From: Janthinobacterium sp. 67 | GTDB lineage: Bacteria > Pseudomonadota > Gammaproteobacteria > Burkholderiales > Burkholderiaceae_D | NCBI RefSeq assembly: GCF_002797895.1 | Contig: NZ_PGES01000001.1 | Location: forward strand, 5,704,001 to 5,768,000 | Direction of reading: 5' to 3' | DNA length: 64,000 bases | Shown: in pieces, positions 17,773 through 26,786 of the stretch | Position numbering within the stretch: position 1 is the stretch's first letter | Layout: the number at the start of each line of letters is the position of its first letter | Notes under the pieces: model-generated | What the model saw: only the letters and a program-made list of their open reading frames with translations | Database searches by the model: none | What the model was told of the DNA's origin: nothing | Program-made: the position numbers and the translations under genes

Positions 17773-20007
17773 ATGAACTCAGCTAAACGAACACTGTATA
17801 TTGCCGCCTGGTTGCTGTTTCCTCTATGTCCATACGCCAGTGCGGACTGGGCACAATCAACGGATGCCCTGGTTGTCCGGCCGATGCCAGGAAACCGGCA
17901 AATACAGGTGCAGAACCCACCGACATTCAGTTGGGCGCGCTATTCCACAAACCCCAGTTCCTACACGCTTGAGATTCGCTCGGGCACGACGGTGGTGCGG
18001 ACCTACACGAGTCTGCGCAATTGGTATTTACCCAGTGAGACCCTGCCGGCGGGGGTGTATACTTGGCGCGTTCGGCCGACCAACGGCACGCTCTGGTCCG
18101 ATGACCGGTCATTCGAAATCAATGCCTCGTCGAAACCCTTTGTCCTGCCTGAAAATGCCGTGTTGCGGGCGAATGTACTGAAGCGTCCGCGTCCGCGCGG
18201 CCTGTCGTCCGCCTTGCCGATCGCGAGCGCCTGGACGCCAGCCATGAAAGCGGAACGCGGCAACGCCCTGCTGGGCTTGACGAATGAAGTCCTGCGGCAA
18301 ACGACGGCCGTTGCCCTGCCTGCCGACGCGAACTGGCCACTTGTTGCGAGCAAGGTGATGACGGCGGCGTATGCGGCGCAAATGACCTCCATCCGCAGCT
18401 TGATCAGCCTCAATGCCCGGCAACTGGAAGCATCGGCCCTGCTATATCGCCTGACGGGCGATCAGCGGTTTCTGACGGAAGCCTTGCGTCGCGGCGACGC
18501 TCTTGCAGCACTCAATCCCGATGGACCGACCAGCTATGCCAACCAGGTGCAGGGCAGCCGTGCCATCGCCCTGACCATGAGCAAGGCCATCGATAGCCTG
18601 GCCTCCTCGCTGGACGGACAGCGGCGTACGGCGTGGCTGCAAACTGTCAAGGTCCGTACCGATGTCATCTACCAAGAGTTACTGGGAACGACCGGCGGCA
18701 TCGAGCAACTGCCTTTCGATGCATCGACTGCGACCAATATCGGTTTCCTGGCTGGCATATCGGCCTTGGCGCTGGGCGATATCCCGGAAGCGACCACCTG
18801 GTTCGACTTCTCGGTGCGTTATTTTGCCAGTTCGCTGATGGTCTGGAGCGGTCCGGAAGGCGGATATTCGGACGGAACGGCGTATGCGGAATACGCGGTG
18901 GATTATTCCTTGCAGGTGTGGCAACCGCTGTTGCAGGCAACCGGCATCAATCTGTTTGAAAAGCCGTGGTCGGTGGGGCTGGCGCGCTTCTTCATGGAAT
19001 TCGTTCCGCCCGGCGCCAAGACGCATTTGTTCGGCGACGGACAGGAAACGGAGCCTCTGTATCGCCTTTTGAAAGCCTATGTGTCGCGCTTTGCGACGCC
19101 CGAGGCGGCATGGTATGTTAACAGCATCAGCAGCAATGAAGATATGCTGACCTTGCTGCAAGCGCCATATCCGCTGCCCGTGACGACCGTGACGGAGGCG
19201 CCGCGACCGCCCGCCAACGCGGCGCTTTTCCCCAGTATCGGCTGGAGCGCCATGCACAGTAATCTGGCGGACCCAGGGCGTACCTCCGTCTATTTCAAGT
19301 CCACGCCGTATGGTTCGTTCTCGCATAGCCACGGCAATCAGAATAGCTTCGTGCTCACCAGCGCCGGCGTGCCGCTGCTGATTGAAACGGGCTGGTACGA
19401 CTGGTATGGGTCGCCGATGACCACCTCCTGGTATCGTCAGACGAAATCGGCCAATTCCATCACTTTCGACAATGGCGTGGGCCAGATGATCGATGGCTAT
19501 CGCGAGACACTGGTGCGCAATGGCTCCATCACCTCGTTTGCCACGACGCCCGCACTTGATTATGTTGCCGGGAATGCCACTGCTGCCTATGGTGGCGCCC
19601 TGAGCTCGGCAGTACGCCAGTTGTGGTATTTGCGCAGCAGTGATGCCGTGCTCGTGCGTGACAAGCTCAGTTCCCCGACGGCCCGTGTCTTTGAATGGAA
19701 TTTCCATTCCGCCGCACCGATACTGGTCGATGCCAACGGCAACGTGTCCGTGGTTAACCAGGGGCGCTCTGTCTGCCTCAAACCGCTTGCCGATGCCGGC
19801 CTGCGCTTCGAGCGCCGTACGGGACCACCGCCGAAGCCTGGCAGCTATGAAGATCATGGGGCGTTCGTGCGTACCACCTCTGCTGCGAACGCGGAGTTTT
19901 TGGTCTTGCTCGATGTTGGCTGCAAGAACCTGCCGGTCACTGTGACGCCCAATAGCACGGGCAAGCAGGTGACGATCGGTACCCAGGTGGTGACAGTCAC
20001 GAACTGA
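17773..20007 (+). CDS. Secreted heparinase II/III-family protein
   Basis: Exported 744-aa protein that probably cleaves or remodels a uronic-acid-containing polysaccharide. A signal peptide (RTLYIAAWLLFPLCPYASA, then DWAQSTD) is followed by a beta-sandwich around 35-115. A helical toroid then runs to about 470 (GPEGGYSDGTAYAEYAVDYS), and a beta-sheet domain starts at FPSIGWSAMHSN. SHSHGNQNSFVLTSAGVPLL and GWYDWYGSPM are the heparinase II/III signature; the His-rich block carries likely catalytic and metal ligands. Its position among EPS glycosyltransferases suggests action on the cell's own EPS during export or release. It has no PEP-CTERM tail and its own upstream gap. Confidence 0.85.
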   Translation: MNSAKRTLYIAAWLLFPLCPYASADWAQSTDALVVRPMPGNRQIQVQNPPTFSWARYSTNPSSYTLEIRSGTTVVRTYTSLRNWYLPSETLPAGVYTWRVRPTNGTLWSDDRSFEINASSKPFVLPENAVLRANVLKRPRPRGLSSALPIASAWTPAMKAERGNALLGLTNEVLRQTTAVALPADANWPLVASKVMTAAYAAQMTSIRSLISLNARQLEASALLYRLTGDQRFLTEALRRGDALAALNPDGPTSYANQVQGSRAIALTMSKAIDSLASSLDGQRRTAWLQTVKVRTDVIYQELLGTTGGIEQLPFDASTATNIGFLAGISALALGDIPEATTWFDFSVRYFASSLMVWSGPEGGYSDGTAYAEYAVDYSLQVWQPLLQATGINLFEKPWSVGLARFFMEFVPPGAKTHLFGDGQETEPLYRLLKAYVSRFATPEAAWYVNSISSNEDMLTLLQAPYPLPVTTVTEAPRPPANAALFPSIGWSAMHSNLADPGRTSVYFKSTPYGSFSHSHGNQNSFVLTSAGVPLLIETGWYDWYGSPMTTSWYRQTKSANSITFDNGVGQMIDGYRETLVRNGSITSFATTPALDYVAGNATAAYGGALSSAVRQLWYLRSSDAVLVRDKLSSPTARVFEWNFHSAAPILVDANGNVSVVNQGRSVCLKPLADAGLRFERRTGPPPKPGSYEDHGAFVRTTSAANAEFLVLLDVGCKNLPVTVTPNSTGKQVTIGTQVVTVTN

Positions 20008-20077
20008 GTGCCAGCCTGTTTGCTGCTTGAGTTGCCCTGCTTGCCATAGCAGGCGCTCATGGCGATGTGCATACTCC

Positions 20078-20112
20078 ACCCTATAAGTGATCAAGCTTAT
20101 AGGGTGTTTTCA
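20078..20112 (+). terminator. Terminator after the heparinase II/III gene
   Basis: Arms ACCCTATAAG (20078-20087) and CTTATAGGGT (20096-20105) form a perfect 10-bp stem with an 8-nt loop, followed by GTTTTCATT. Position after the 20007 stop and before the AT-rich leader of the next gene fits a transcription end. Confidence 0.7.
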
Positions 20113-20245
20113 TTTCTGATGGGAGCTATCGGGGCTGGCGCACCTCATGGCAACGGGCGGGATCACCAGACTGAAACACTACGTGGCATACATTTTTAAA
20201 TGGTATAATTGCAATAATTTGATTATATTTTGAGCAATATTTATT

Positions 20246-21493
20246 ATGAATGCACCGGTGCACATTGCGCATGAAAAGGGAGCGGATATGCATATATTGC
20301 AAATTGTTCCCGAGGCATTACCTACATTCCGTGCCGATGTCGCAGTTCTGTTTGGAGATTATCTGCCGCGTCATGGTGTCCGCTGTGCGTTGGTGGGCAA
20401 GCCTTCCGAGCTTGCCGTGTCGGCCGGGCCTGCGCAATTTGAACGGGTGGATGTCAGTGCCCGGGGCGGCGGGCGTTTGCGCCGTGAACTGTCCTTCCTC
20501 GCTACCTGCGCTGCGGCGCTGTTGCGTGCCAGCCGCCGTCGCTGTGCCGTGATTCAGGTGCGCGACATGGTATCGATAGGCTTGCTGGGTCTGATTGTCG
20601 CGCGCTGCAAAGGCATTCCCTTCGCTTACTGGATGTCCTTTCTGATGTGCGAGGGACGCATCGCGCGTGCGCGCGCGCTCGTCGCCACTCATGGTGGCGT
20701 GCGTAATCGGCTGGTGCTGTTCAAGGGCCTGTTGGAAGAACGCCTCCTGTACCGTTTTATTTTGCCGCATGCGCAGCACGTTTTTGTGCAAAGCGAAGCC
20801 ATGCTGGAAATGATGGCCGGTAAAGGCGTGCCGCGGGAGCGCCTGAGCGCCGTGCCGATGGGGGTCGATACGGAAGTGCTGGCGGCCGAGGCTGTATGTG
20901 GCGAGCAATTGCCCGACTGGGCGGATGGGCCTTTGATTGCCTATCTCGGCACGCTCGATCCTAGCCGCCAGATTGTGCGCATGATCGATGCGCTGGCCAT
21001 CGTGCGGGCCACGGTGCCGGACGCCCGCTTGCTGTTGATTGGCGGCGCGGCGGGGCAGCAGGACGTGGCGCAGTTGCAGGCCCATGCGGCGCAGCTGGGC
21101 CTGGGCGAGGCCGTGCGCATTACCGGCTGGCTGCCGTCCGAGCAGGCGTGGAAATTATTGATGGGCGCCGATGCCGCCGTCTCGTACATCCCCCGCAGCC
21201 TGGTCTACGATGTTTCCTCTCCGACCAAGTTGCTGGAGTATCTGGCGCTCGGCATGCCCGTGGTGGCCAATGACAGCCCGGATCAAGTGCGGGTCCTGGA
21301 AGGCAGCGATGCTGGTTGGCTGGTGGAGAGCTCAACCGAGGCCATGGCGGATGGCTTGTTGCGCATTCTGCACGATGTGCCGGCCGCGCGCGCACGCGCA
21401 GCCAGCGGCCCCGCATATATCGAAGCGCAGCGCAGCTACCGCGTGATCGCCTCTGCCGTTGCCCTCCAGTACAGGAATATGGTGGCGCGCTGA
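20246..21493 (+). CDS. Family 4 glycosyltransferase
   Basis: GT-B enzyme of up to 415 aa. HILQIVPEALPTFRADVAV begins the N-terminal Rossmann domain. The C-terminal donor-binding domain has IAYLGTLDPSRQIVRMIDAL, ARLLLIGGAAGQQD and SYIPRSLVYDVSSPTKLLEY, where SPTKLLEYLALGMPVV holds the E-x7-E-like donor site. The start may be ATG 20246 or ATG 20288 (MHILQIV); the second sits right at the conserved fold. A strongly AT-rich leader with TATAAT at 20204-20209 precedes it. Adds a sugar, not identifiable, to the EPS repeat. Confidence 0.86.
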   Translation: MNAPVHIAHEKGADMHILQIVPEALPTFRADVAVLFGDYLPRHGVRCALVGKPSELAVSAGPAQFERVDVSARGGGRLRRELSFLATCAAALLRASRRRCAVIQVRDMVSIGLLGLIVARCKGIPFAYWMSFLMCEGRIARARALVATHGGVRNRLVLFKGLLEERLLYRFILPHAQHVFVQSEAMLEMMAGKGVPRERLSAVPMGVDTEVLAAEAVCGEQLPDWADGPLIAYLGTLDPSRQIVRMIDALAIVRATVPDARLLLIGGAAGQQDVAQLQAHAAQLGLGEAVRITGWLPSEQAWKLLMGADAAVSYIPRSLVYDVSSPTKLLEYLALGMPVVANDSPDQVRVLEGSDAGWLVESSTEAMADGLLRILHDVPAARARAASGPAYIEAQRSYRVIASAVALQYRNMVAR

Positions 21494-21500
21494 ACGCGAA

Positions 21501-22754
21501 TCAGGCGGACGGCCGGCGCAATACGAAGCGATGCTTGCCGTTTGCCTGCAGCAAAAATGGCGCATTGTAGACAAAGTCCAGCTGCTCGAATGTCAATGAA
21601 GCCTTGATGCGGTCGCGATAGTGCTCGCTCAGCGTCAGCTGGCCTTCGCTGCAGCTGCCGTGCAGATTGATTTCCAGGCGCTGTGCATCGTATACCACTT
21701 GGAATGAATGAATTTGCGCATCTTCGCGGAACAGATGCGTGAAGAATTCCGAGTGTACGGCGGCGCCATGCGGGTCGAGCACCATGTCGTTTTGCCTCCC
21801 TCCCACCTCGTCAATGAGCGGCAGGCCCCGTCCGCAGGCGCACATGCGGCCTGTCATGCGCACCAGGTCCCCCGTATCGCAGCGGGGCAGGAACATGGCC
21901 TGGTTGGCCATGTCCGTGGCGATCAGGCGGCCGTCCGGCAAGATTTCGGTGTGGCTGCGCGTTGAAATCAGGTGCATGCCATCCCGGTGCTCGCATTCAA
22001 ATGCGGAAACGCCTGCTTCATTGCAGCCATACTGGCTGTAGCAGGGTACGCCGAAGGCGGCTTCGATATCGGCACGCATTGATGGCGTGAGCACTTCGGC
22101 AGTGCAGACGATGCCGCGCAGCGCGTGGCGCGTACGTGTTCCCGAAGCCAGCCGGTGGCGCGCCAGCCGGTGAATGGCCGAGGCGTAGCCGTACAGCAGG
22201 CGAAAGTTGTCATTGCTTAAGGCTGCATTGTAGTCGTCCATGCGTCGGGGCGACATGTCAAAGGCCGACAGTACGCTGACATTGAGTAAACGATAGTAAA
22301 TGCGCTGCTTGTAGCCATTGCCGAATAGCGAAGATCCTGCCAAGAATGCTACTTTGTCGCCCAGTTGAAAGCCGGCCGCTTCCCATGCCAGGAAGATACC
22401 CGCCCATAGATAGGATTGCGATTCTGTGCTGCTGTAGTAGACGAGCGGTTCTCCGGTGGAGCCGCCGGTTTTCTTACGTATGATCTTGCCCTTGTATTGC
22501 GGGTTGAGCAGTTGTTCCCGGTGGGTATTGATAAAGCGCTTGTCCAGTACGGGCAGGTCGCTGAAATGCTTGACATCGCGGAACAGGGGCAGGGCGCTGC
22601 GCATCGCGTCGAAGTAGTTCTCAAGCTGGACCTTTTCACGCGCCTGCAATTGGTCGTGACTTTCGAATTGCCACTGTCCTAAGGCCTTGAGCAAGCTAAT
22701 CGAATCGGTACCACGGGCCAGATCGATGATTTTGTAACGTAGTGCTGAAAACAT
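21501..22754 (-). CDS. CapK/PaaK-like adenylate-forming enzyme
   Basis: Protein of 417 aa from the phenylacetate-CoA ligase-like branch (CapK type) often found in capsule and EPS loci. The ATP-binding loop IIRKKTGGSTGEPLVYYS lies near residue 90, and CTAEVLTPSMR with YSQYGCNEAGVSAFECEHRD is the adenylation core. The CDTGDLVRMTGRMCACGRG block with closely spaced Cys is typical of this family. The likely role is activating an organic acid as an acyl-adenylate or CoA ester for decorating the polysaccharide; the acid is unknown. It is the only reversed gene in the EPS cluster and ends 8 bp from the stop of the convergent GT4 gene. Confidence 0.82.
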   Translation of the reverse strand: MFSALRYKIIDLARGTDSISLLKALGQWQFESHDQLQAREKVQLENYFDAMRSALPLFRDVKHFSDLPVLDKRFINTHREQLLNPQYKGKIIRKKTGGSTGEPLVYYSSTESQSYLWAGIFLAWEAAGFQLGDKVAFLAGSSLFGNGYKQRIYYRLLNVSVLSAFDMSPRRMDDYNAALSNDNFRLLYGYASAIHRLARHRLASGTRTRHALRGIVCTAEVLTPSMRADIEAAFGVPCYSQYGCNEAGVSAFECEHRDGMHLISTRSHTEILPDGRLIATDMANQAMFLPRCDTGDLVRMTGRMCACGRGLPLIDEVGGRQNDMVLDPHGAAVHSEFFTHLFREDAQIHSFQVVYDAQRLEINLHGSCSEGQLTLSEHYRDRIKASLTFEQLDFVYNAPFLLQANGKHRFVLRRPSA

Positions 22755-23211
22755 GTTCTTTGCTTCCTATCGCGTTGCAACAATCTGGTTTTGTGAAACC
22801 ACGCTGCTGCCCTTCCTGGATAGGTCAGGTCCCGCAGCAGGCAGGCCAGGCTGTGCGCGCAGATGAAATAATTAATTACAATACAATAATTATGGCACAT
22901 GATACAGCTTTCAGTTGATCTTTTGGCTGAAGCCGGGCGGGTGCGCGCGATTGGGGTAAGGTCATTCAAAAATTACATTTTATGTTGTAGAATAGTTACT
23001 CTTTATGAATACAAGTATAACGATTCTGCTGTGCTGCAAAATGTACTGCCGCAATGTTGCAGCAGTATGTAACAATAGAAAAACGACAATGGTTGGTGTG
23101 GAGCTGACTTGTCTTACGGCTTTGTTTTCAATGCCTTGGGCTTTGCAAGTGCATTGAGTCCCTCTGTCGCGCTGACCCGACAAGGATAATTGCTGAACCA
23201 TAGGGGGCAGG
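22755..23211. other. Divergent regulatory region between the CapK-like and GT4 genes
   Basis: About 457 bp without a credible gene. It includes AT-rich tracts (22865-22895 and 22970-23030) suited to divergent promoters. An inverted repeat TGCTGCAA (23032-23039) / TTGCAGCA (23057-23064) has a 17-nt centre, consistent with an operator. The ribosome site of the next gene, AGGGGGCAG, is at the end. Confidence 0.5.
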
Positions 23212-24282
23212 GTGAAAGAGTGCAAAGTGTTGATGTTAGGAACCGATCCCGACGGGCAGGGCGGAATTGCGACTGTCGCCTCGGTATTACGGCAACAGGG
23301 TTTTTTTGAGCGCAATCAGGTTCGCTACATCGTTACGCATGCAAATGGCGCAGGTGTGCGCAAGATACTGACGGCGCTGGAGGCCATCGCCGCTTTGAGC
23401 TGGGTCTGCTTGACGCGCCGTCGCGTGGTCGTGCATGTCCACTCGGCTTGCCGTGCCAGTTTTTTTCGGAAATCGCTGCTGCTGGCGATCGCCAGAATGG
23501 GCGGCTGCAAGACGGTATTCCATCTGCATGGCGGAGAGTTCCGGCAGTTCGTGCTGGAGGAGTCGGGACCGCTGGCGCGCTGGTGGATACGTCATACGAT
23601 TGTGCGCAGCTCGGCCGTCATCACGCTGTCGGATAGTTGGGCTGATTTTTTGCACACGTTAGTGCCGTCGGCCAAAGTGCGGGTCATCGCCAATTCCGTC
23701 GCACTTCCTGCGAGCATGAACCCTGCATTGGAAGAACCCGGGCGTATTTTGTTTCTTGGACGCGCCGGCAAGGGCAAGGGTATTTTTGACTTGTTGGCAG
23801 CGGTGGCCCGGTTGAAGGACGAGTTTCCGGAAATTATGCTTGTGATCGGTGGCGATGGCGACCTGCAAGAAGTCGAGCGTGTTGCGGCCGAATTGCAGGT
23901 GAGCGCGCATGTCACCTTGCTTGGCTGGATAGGCCAGCAGGAGCGCGATAACCAGCTCCGGCGAGCCGCAGTGTTTACTCTCCCTTCCTATAACGAAGGC
24001 CTGCCCATGTCCATGCTCGAAGCAATGGCCGCAGGAAAAGCCGTGGTGGTCACTCCTGTGGGGGGCATCCCGGAAGCGGTGCGGGATCATGAAAATGGCG
24101 TGTTGGTGCCTGTGGGCGATGTGGATCAATTGGTTAATGCTTTCCGGCAGCTGTTCCTCGATGTTGCGTTGCGTCGCAGCATAGGGGACAAGGCGCGCGC
24201 CACCATTGTCGGACGCTACAGTACAGATGTTGTGATGACGCAACTTTCTCAACTATACGGAGAGTTGGAGCGCGCTACCTAG
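23212..24282 (+). CDS. Family 4 glycosyltransferase
   Basis: GT-B glycosyltransferase of 356 aa. The N-terminus KVLMLGTDPDGQGGIATVAS has the glycine-rich acceptor-domain loop. The C-terminal half shows RILFLGRAGKGKGIFDLLAA, VIGGDGDLQEVERVAAEL and PSYNEGLPMSMLEAMAAGKA with the E-x7-E donor-binding signature, then VTPVGGIPEAV. The start is GTG 23212 after a strong AGGGGG site. It heads a same-strand series that leads into the sugar-nucleotide cassette, 72 bp before the dehydrogenase. Confidence 0.88.
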   Translation: MKECKVLMLGTDPDGQGGIATVASVLRQQGFFERNQVRYIVTHANGAGVRKILTALEAIAALSWVCLTRRRVVVHVHSACRASFFRKSLLLAIARMGGCKTVFHLHGGEFRQFVLEESGPLARWWIRHTIVRSSAVITLSDSWADFLHTLVPSAKVRVIANSVALPASMNPALEEPGRILFLGRAGKGKGIFDLLAAVARLKDEFPEIMLVIGGDGDLQEVERVAAELQVSAHVTLLGWIGQQERDNQLRRAAVFTLPSYNEGLPMSMLEAMAAGKAVVVTPVGGIPEAVRDHENGVLVPVGDVDQLVNAFRQLFLDVALRRSIGDKARATIVGRYSTDVVMTQLSQLYGELERAT

Positions 24283-24354
24283 GCGGAGTGGTGGGCATAA
24301 CTTGTCGACAGGTATCTGCTTGGCAAATATTGAATTTTTTTCGAAGGTTTTATT

Positions 24355-25635
24355 ATGACAATAATTGCAGTGATTGGCCTGGGCTACGTAGGCCTGCCCT
24401 TGGTCGTGGAGTTTGGCAAGCTGGGGCGTACCATCGGCTTTGATATTTCCGTCGAGAAAGTTCAGTCTTGCCAGCGCGGCACGGATCCTTCGCGCGAACT
24501 GAGCGACCAGCAAATGGCCGCGGCCGTGCAGGCCGAGTATTCGTCCGAGCCGCAGGTGCTGGCCGAAGCCGATATTATCATCGTGGCCGTGCCGACCCCC
24601 GTCGACCAGGCGCACAATCCAGATTTCTCGCCCTTGATCGGCGCCAGCCGCACGGTGGGTCAGTATCTGAAAAAGGGCGCCATCGTCGTCTATGAATCGA
24701 CCGTGTATCCGGGCGCGACCGAAGAGGTGTGCATCCCCGTGCTGGAAGAGGTCTCCGGCTTGAAGTGGAAGCAGGACTTTTTTGTCGGCTATTCCCCGGA
24801 GCGTATCAACCCGGGCGATCGCAAGCATATGTTGACGAATGTCATCAAGGTCGTGTCGGGCGACACGCCGCAGACGCTCGAGCGCGTTGCCTCCATGTAC
24901 GAAACCATCGTCGAGCCGGGCGTGCACCGCTGCTCCAGCATCAAGGCGGCGGAAGCGTGCAAGGTGATCGAAAACACCCAGCGCGACCTGAATATCGCGC
25001 TGATGAACGAGCTGGCGATCATTTTCGACAAGATCGGCATCGATACGTCGGAAGTGCTGAAGGCGGCCGGCACCAAGTGGAATTTCCTGAAGTTCTCGCC
25101 GGGGCTCGTGGGTGGCCATTGCATCGGGGTCGACCCATACTACCTGACGCACAAGGCGGAAATGCTCGGCTATCACCCGCAGGTGATCCTGGCCGGACGC
25201 CGCATCAACGATGGCATGGGCAAATACATCGCCGAGCAGACCATCAAGAACATGATCGCCTCGGGCAGCTACATCAAGGGCGCCCGCGTCAACGTGCTGG
25301 GGCTGACATTCAAGGAAAACTGCGCCGACCTGCGCAACTCGAAGGTGGGGGACGTGATCCGCGAACTGAAGACCTATGGCGTGGAAGTATTCGTGCACGA
25401 TCCATATGCGGAACAGGAAGAGGCGATGCACGAGTATGGCGTGCGCCTGTTCAGCTGGGAGGAGTTGCCGCGTGCCGACGCGATCGTGGCGGCCGTATCG
25501 CATCAGCAGTTGCTCGACCTGCCGGTGGAAGAGCTGCAGCGCAAGCTGATCAAGAGCGGCTGCTTCATCGACGTCAAGGCGTGTTTCGACCAGCAGGCGC
25601 TGGAAGAGGTGGGCATCAAGGTCTGGCGCCTGTAA
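24355..25635 (+). CDS. tviB: UDP-N-acetylglucosamine C6-dehydrogenase, TviB/WbpO type
   Basis: Cytosolic NAD-dependent enzyme of 426 aa that oxidises a UDP-HexNAc to the uronic acid in two steps. The N-terminal Rossmann motif is VIGLGYVGLPLVVEFGK. The substrate domain includes KVIENTQRDLNIALMNEL, and the catalytic Cys is in GLVGGHCIGVDPYYLTHKAE. LGLTFKENCADLRNSKVGDV marks the C-terminal UDP domain. From memory it resembles Vi-antigen TviB closely along its length, which points to UDP-GlcNAc as substrate. TviC, the C4-epimerase partner, is absent; a WecB-type 2-epimerase is encoded 3 kb downstream instead. A terminator-like hairpin follows directly. Confidence 0.92.
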   Translation: MTIIAVIGLGYVGLPLVVEFGKLGRTIGFDISVEKVQSCQRGTDPSRELSDQQMAAAVQAEYSSEPQVLAEADIIIVAVPTPVDQAHNPDFSPLIGASRTVGQYLKKGAIVVYESTVYPGATEEVCIPVLEEVSGLKWKQDFFVGYSPERINPGDRKHMLTNVIKVVSGDTPQTLERVASMYETIVEPGVHRCSSIKAAEACKVIENTQRDLNIALMNELAIIFDKIGIDTSEVLKAAGTKWNFLKFSPGLVGGHCIGVDPYYLTHKAEMLGYHPQVILAGRRINDGMGKYIAEQTIKNMIASGSYIKGARVNVLGLTFKENCADLRNSKVGDVIRELKTYGVEVFVHDPYAEQEEAMHEYGVRLFSWEELPRADAIVAAVSHQQLLDLPVEELQRKLIKSGCFIDVKACFDQQALEEVGIKVWRL

Positions 25636-25643
25636 GGGGCGGC

Positions 25644-25669
25644 GCCGCGCAGCAGCGCGGCATTTTTTT
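25644..25669 (+). terminator. Intra-cassette rho-independent terminator
   Basis: Stem GCCGCGC (25644-25650) / GCGCGGC (25655-25661) with AGCA loop, then A and seven Ts (25663-25669). It lies 8 bp after the dehydrogenase stop and only 19 bp before the next start codon. It should end much of the transcription and lower expression of the downstream genes. Confidence 0.8.
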
Positions 25670-25688
25670 ATTGTTGCAAGGGTAATTC

Positions 25689-26711
25689 ATGCGTATCTGG
25701 TTTGAACTGACCAACTCGCCGCACATCAATATGTTTGCGGCCATGATCCGCGAACTGGAACGCGAACACGAGGTCGTGATCACGTGCCGGCCGCTGGCCA
25801 ATACGGTCGAGCTGCTCGACTTGCATGGCTTCAAGTACACGGTGGTGGGCAAGCATTACGGCGGCCAGCTGTCGGCCAAGCTGTTTGGTTTCCCCGTGCG
25901 CGTCTACCAGCTGTGCCGTTTTCTGAGCGGCAAGAAAATCGACGTGGCGATCTCGCAGAGCTCTTTCCATTCGCCGGTGGCGGCACGCCTGATGGGCATC
26001 CGCTCCATCTATATGAACGATAACGAGCATGCGGCAGGCAATATCCCCGCGTTCTTGTTTGCCAACCGCATCATGGTGCCGGAGTTTCTCGGCATGGAAA
26101 AACTCAAGAAGCAGTGGGCCAATCCGGGCAAGGTCCTGCATTATCCGGGCGTCAAGGAAGGGATTTACCTGTGGGAGCTGGACCAGCGCCTCGGCGCCAA
26201 AGCCGTACAGCAGCGGACAGGGCGTGCGCGGCCCGTGGTGTATATTCGTCCGGAACCATGGACGGCCCAGTATTACAAGGGCAGCCGCAACTTCCTCGAT
26301 GAATTGCTGTTGGGCATAAAAGACCAGGTCGATGTCGTCTTGCTGCCGCGAGGAAAAGAGCAGGGCGTGCATTACCAAGATCCGAAGTTTGCCGGCGTGC
26401 GCGTGGTCACCACCGCGCTCGACATCGCCGATATCGCGCCCGATTGCGACCTGTTCATCGGCGCCGGCGGCACCATGACGCGCGAGATGGCGGTGCTGGG
26501 CATTCCCACCATCTCCGTTTATCAGGATGCCTTGCTCGACGTCGACCGTCACCTGCTGGAAGTGGGCGCCTTCGAGCACTGGCCCGCCCTGACAGCCGCG
26601 CAGGCGCTGGCCTACCTGGACAGTGCCACGCAGCAACCACCGAATCGCAGCTTGCTGGAAAAGGGCCGCGCCGCGTATGACCTGGTCAAGCGGCAGCTCG
26701 TCAATGGTTGA
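25689..26711 (+). CDS. DUF354-family GT-B-like protein
   Basis: Protein of 340 aa of the DUF354 group, whose fold resembles UDP-GlcNAc 2-epimerases and GT-B glycosyltransferases. MRIWFELTNSPHINMFAAMI is the classic N-terminus, and VVGKHYGGQLSAKLFGFPVR follows. The C-terminal half shows ARPVVYIRPEPWTAQYYKG and a nucleotide-binding-like LFIGAGGTMTREMAVLGIPT, equivalent to the SGG-x-x-E region of WecB. It is common in archaeal and bacterial surface-polysaccharide clusters, with function unproven. It could be the glycosyltransferase for the sugar this cassette makes. Its transcription probably depends on read-through of the preceding terminator. Confidence 0.8.
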   Translation: MRIWFELTNSPHINMFAAMIRELEREHEVVITCRPLANTVELLDLHGFKYTVVGKHYGGQLSAKLFGFPVRVYQLCRFLSGKKIDVAISQSSFHSPVAARLMGIRSIYMNDNEHAAGNIPAFLFANRIMVPEFLGMEKLKKQWANPGKVLHYPGVKEGIYLWELDQRLGAKAVQQRTGRARPVVYIRPEPWTAQYYKGSRNFLDELLLGIKDQVDVVLLPRGKEQGVHYQDPKFAGVRVVTTALDIADIAPDCDLFIGAGGTMTREMAVLGIPTISVYQDALLDVDRHLLEVGAFEHWPALTAAQALAYLDSATQQPPNRSLLEKGRAAYDLVKRQLVNG

Positions 26712-26728
26712 ATTTTGATTAACAACAT

Positions 26729-26764
26729 CCGGGACGCTGACGGCACGGGCCGTCAGCGTCCCGG
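26729..26764. repeat. Perfect 16-bp-stem inverted repeat between cassette genes
   Basis: Arms CCGGGACGCTGACGGC and GCCGTCAGCGTCCCGG around ACGG form a perfect 36-nt hairpin between the DUF354 stop and the ribosome site of the next gene. There is no T-run. It may be an mRNA-stabilising or processing structure, or a terminator that needs a factor. Confidence 0.85.
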
Positions 26765-26786
26765 CAGCGCAAAAGGACAGGACAAT

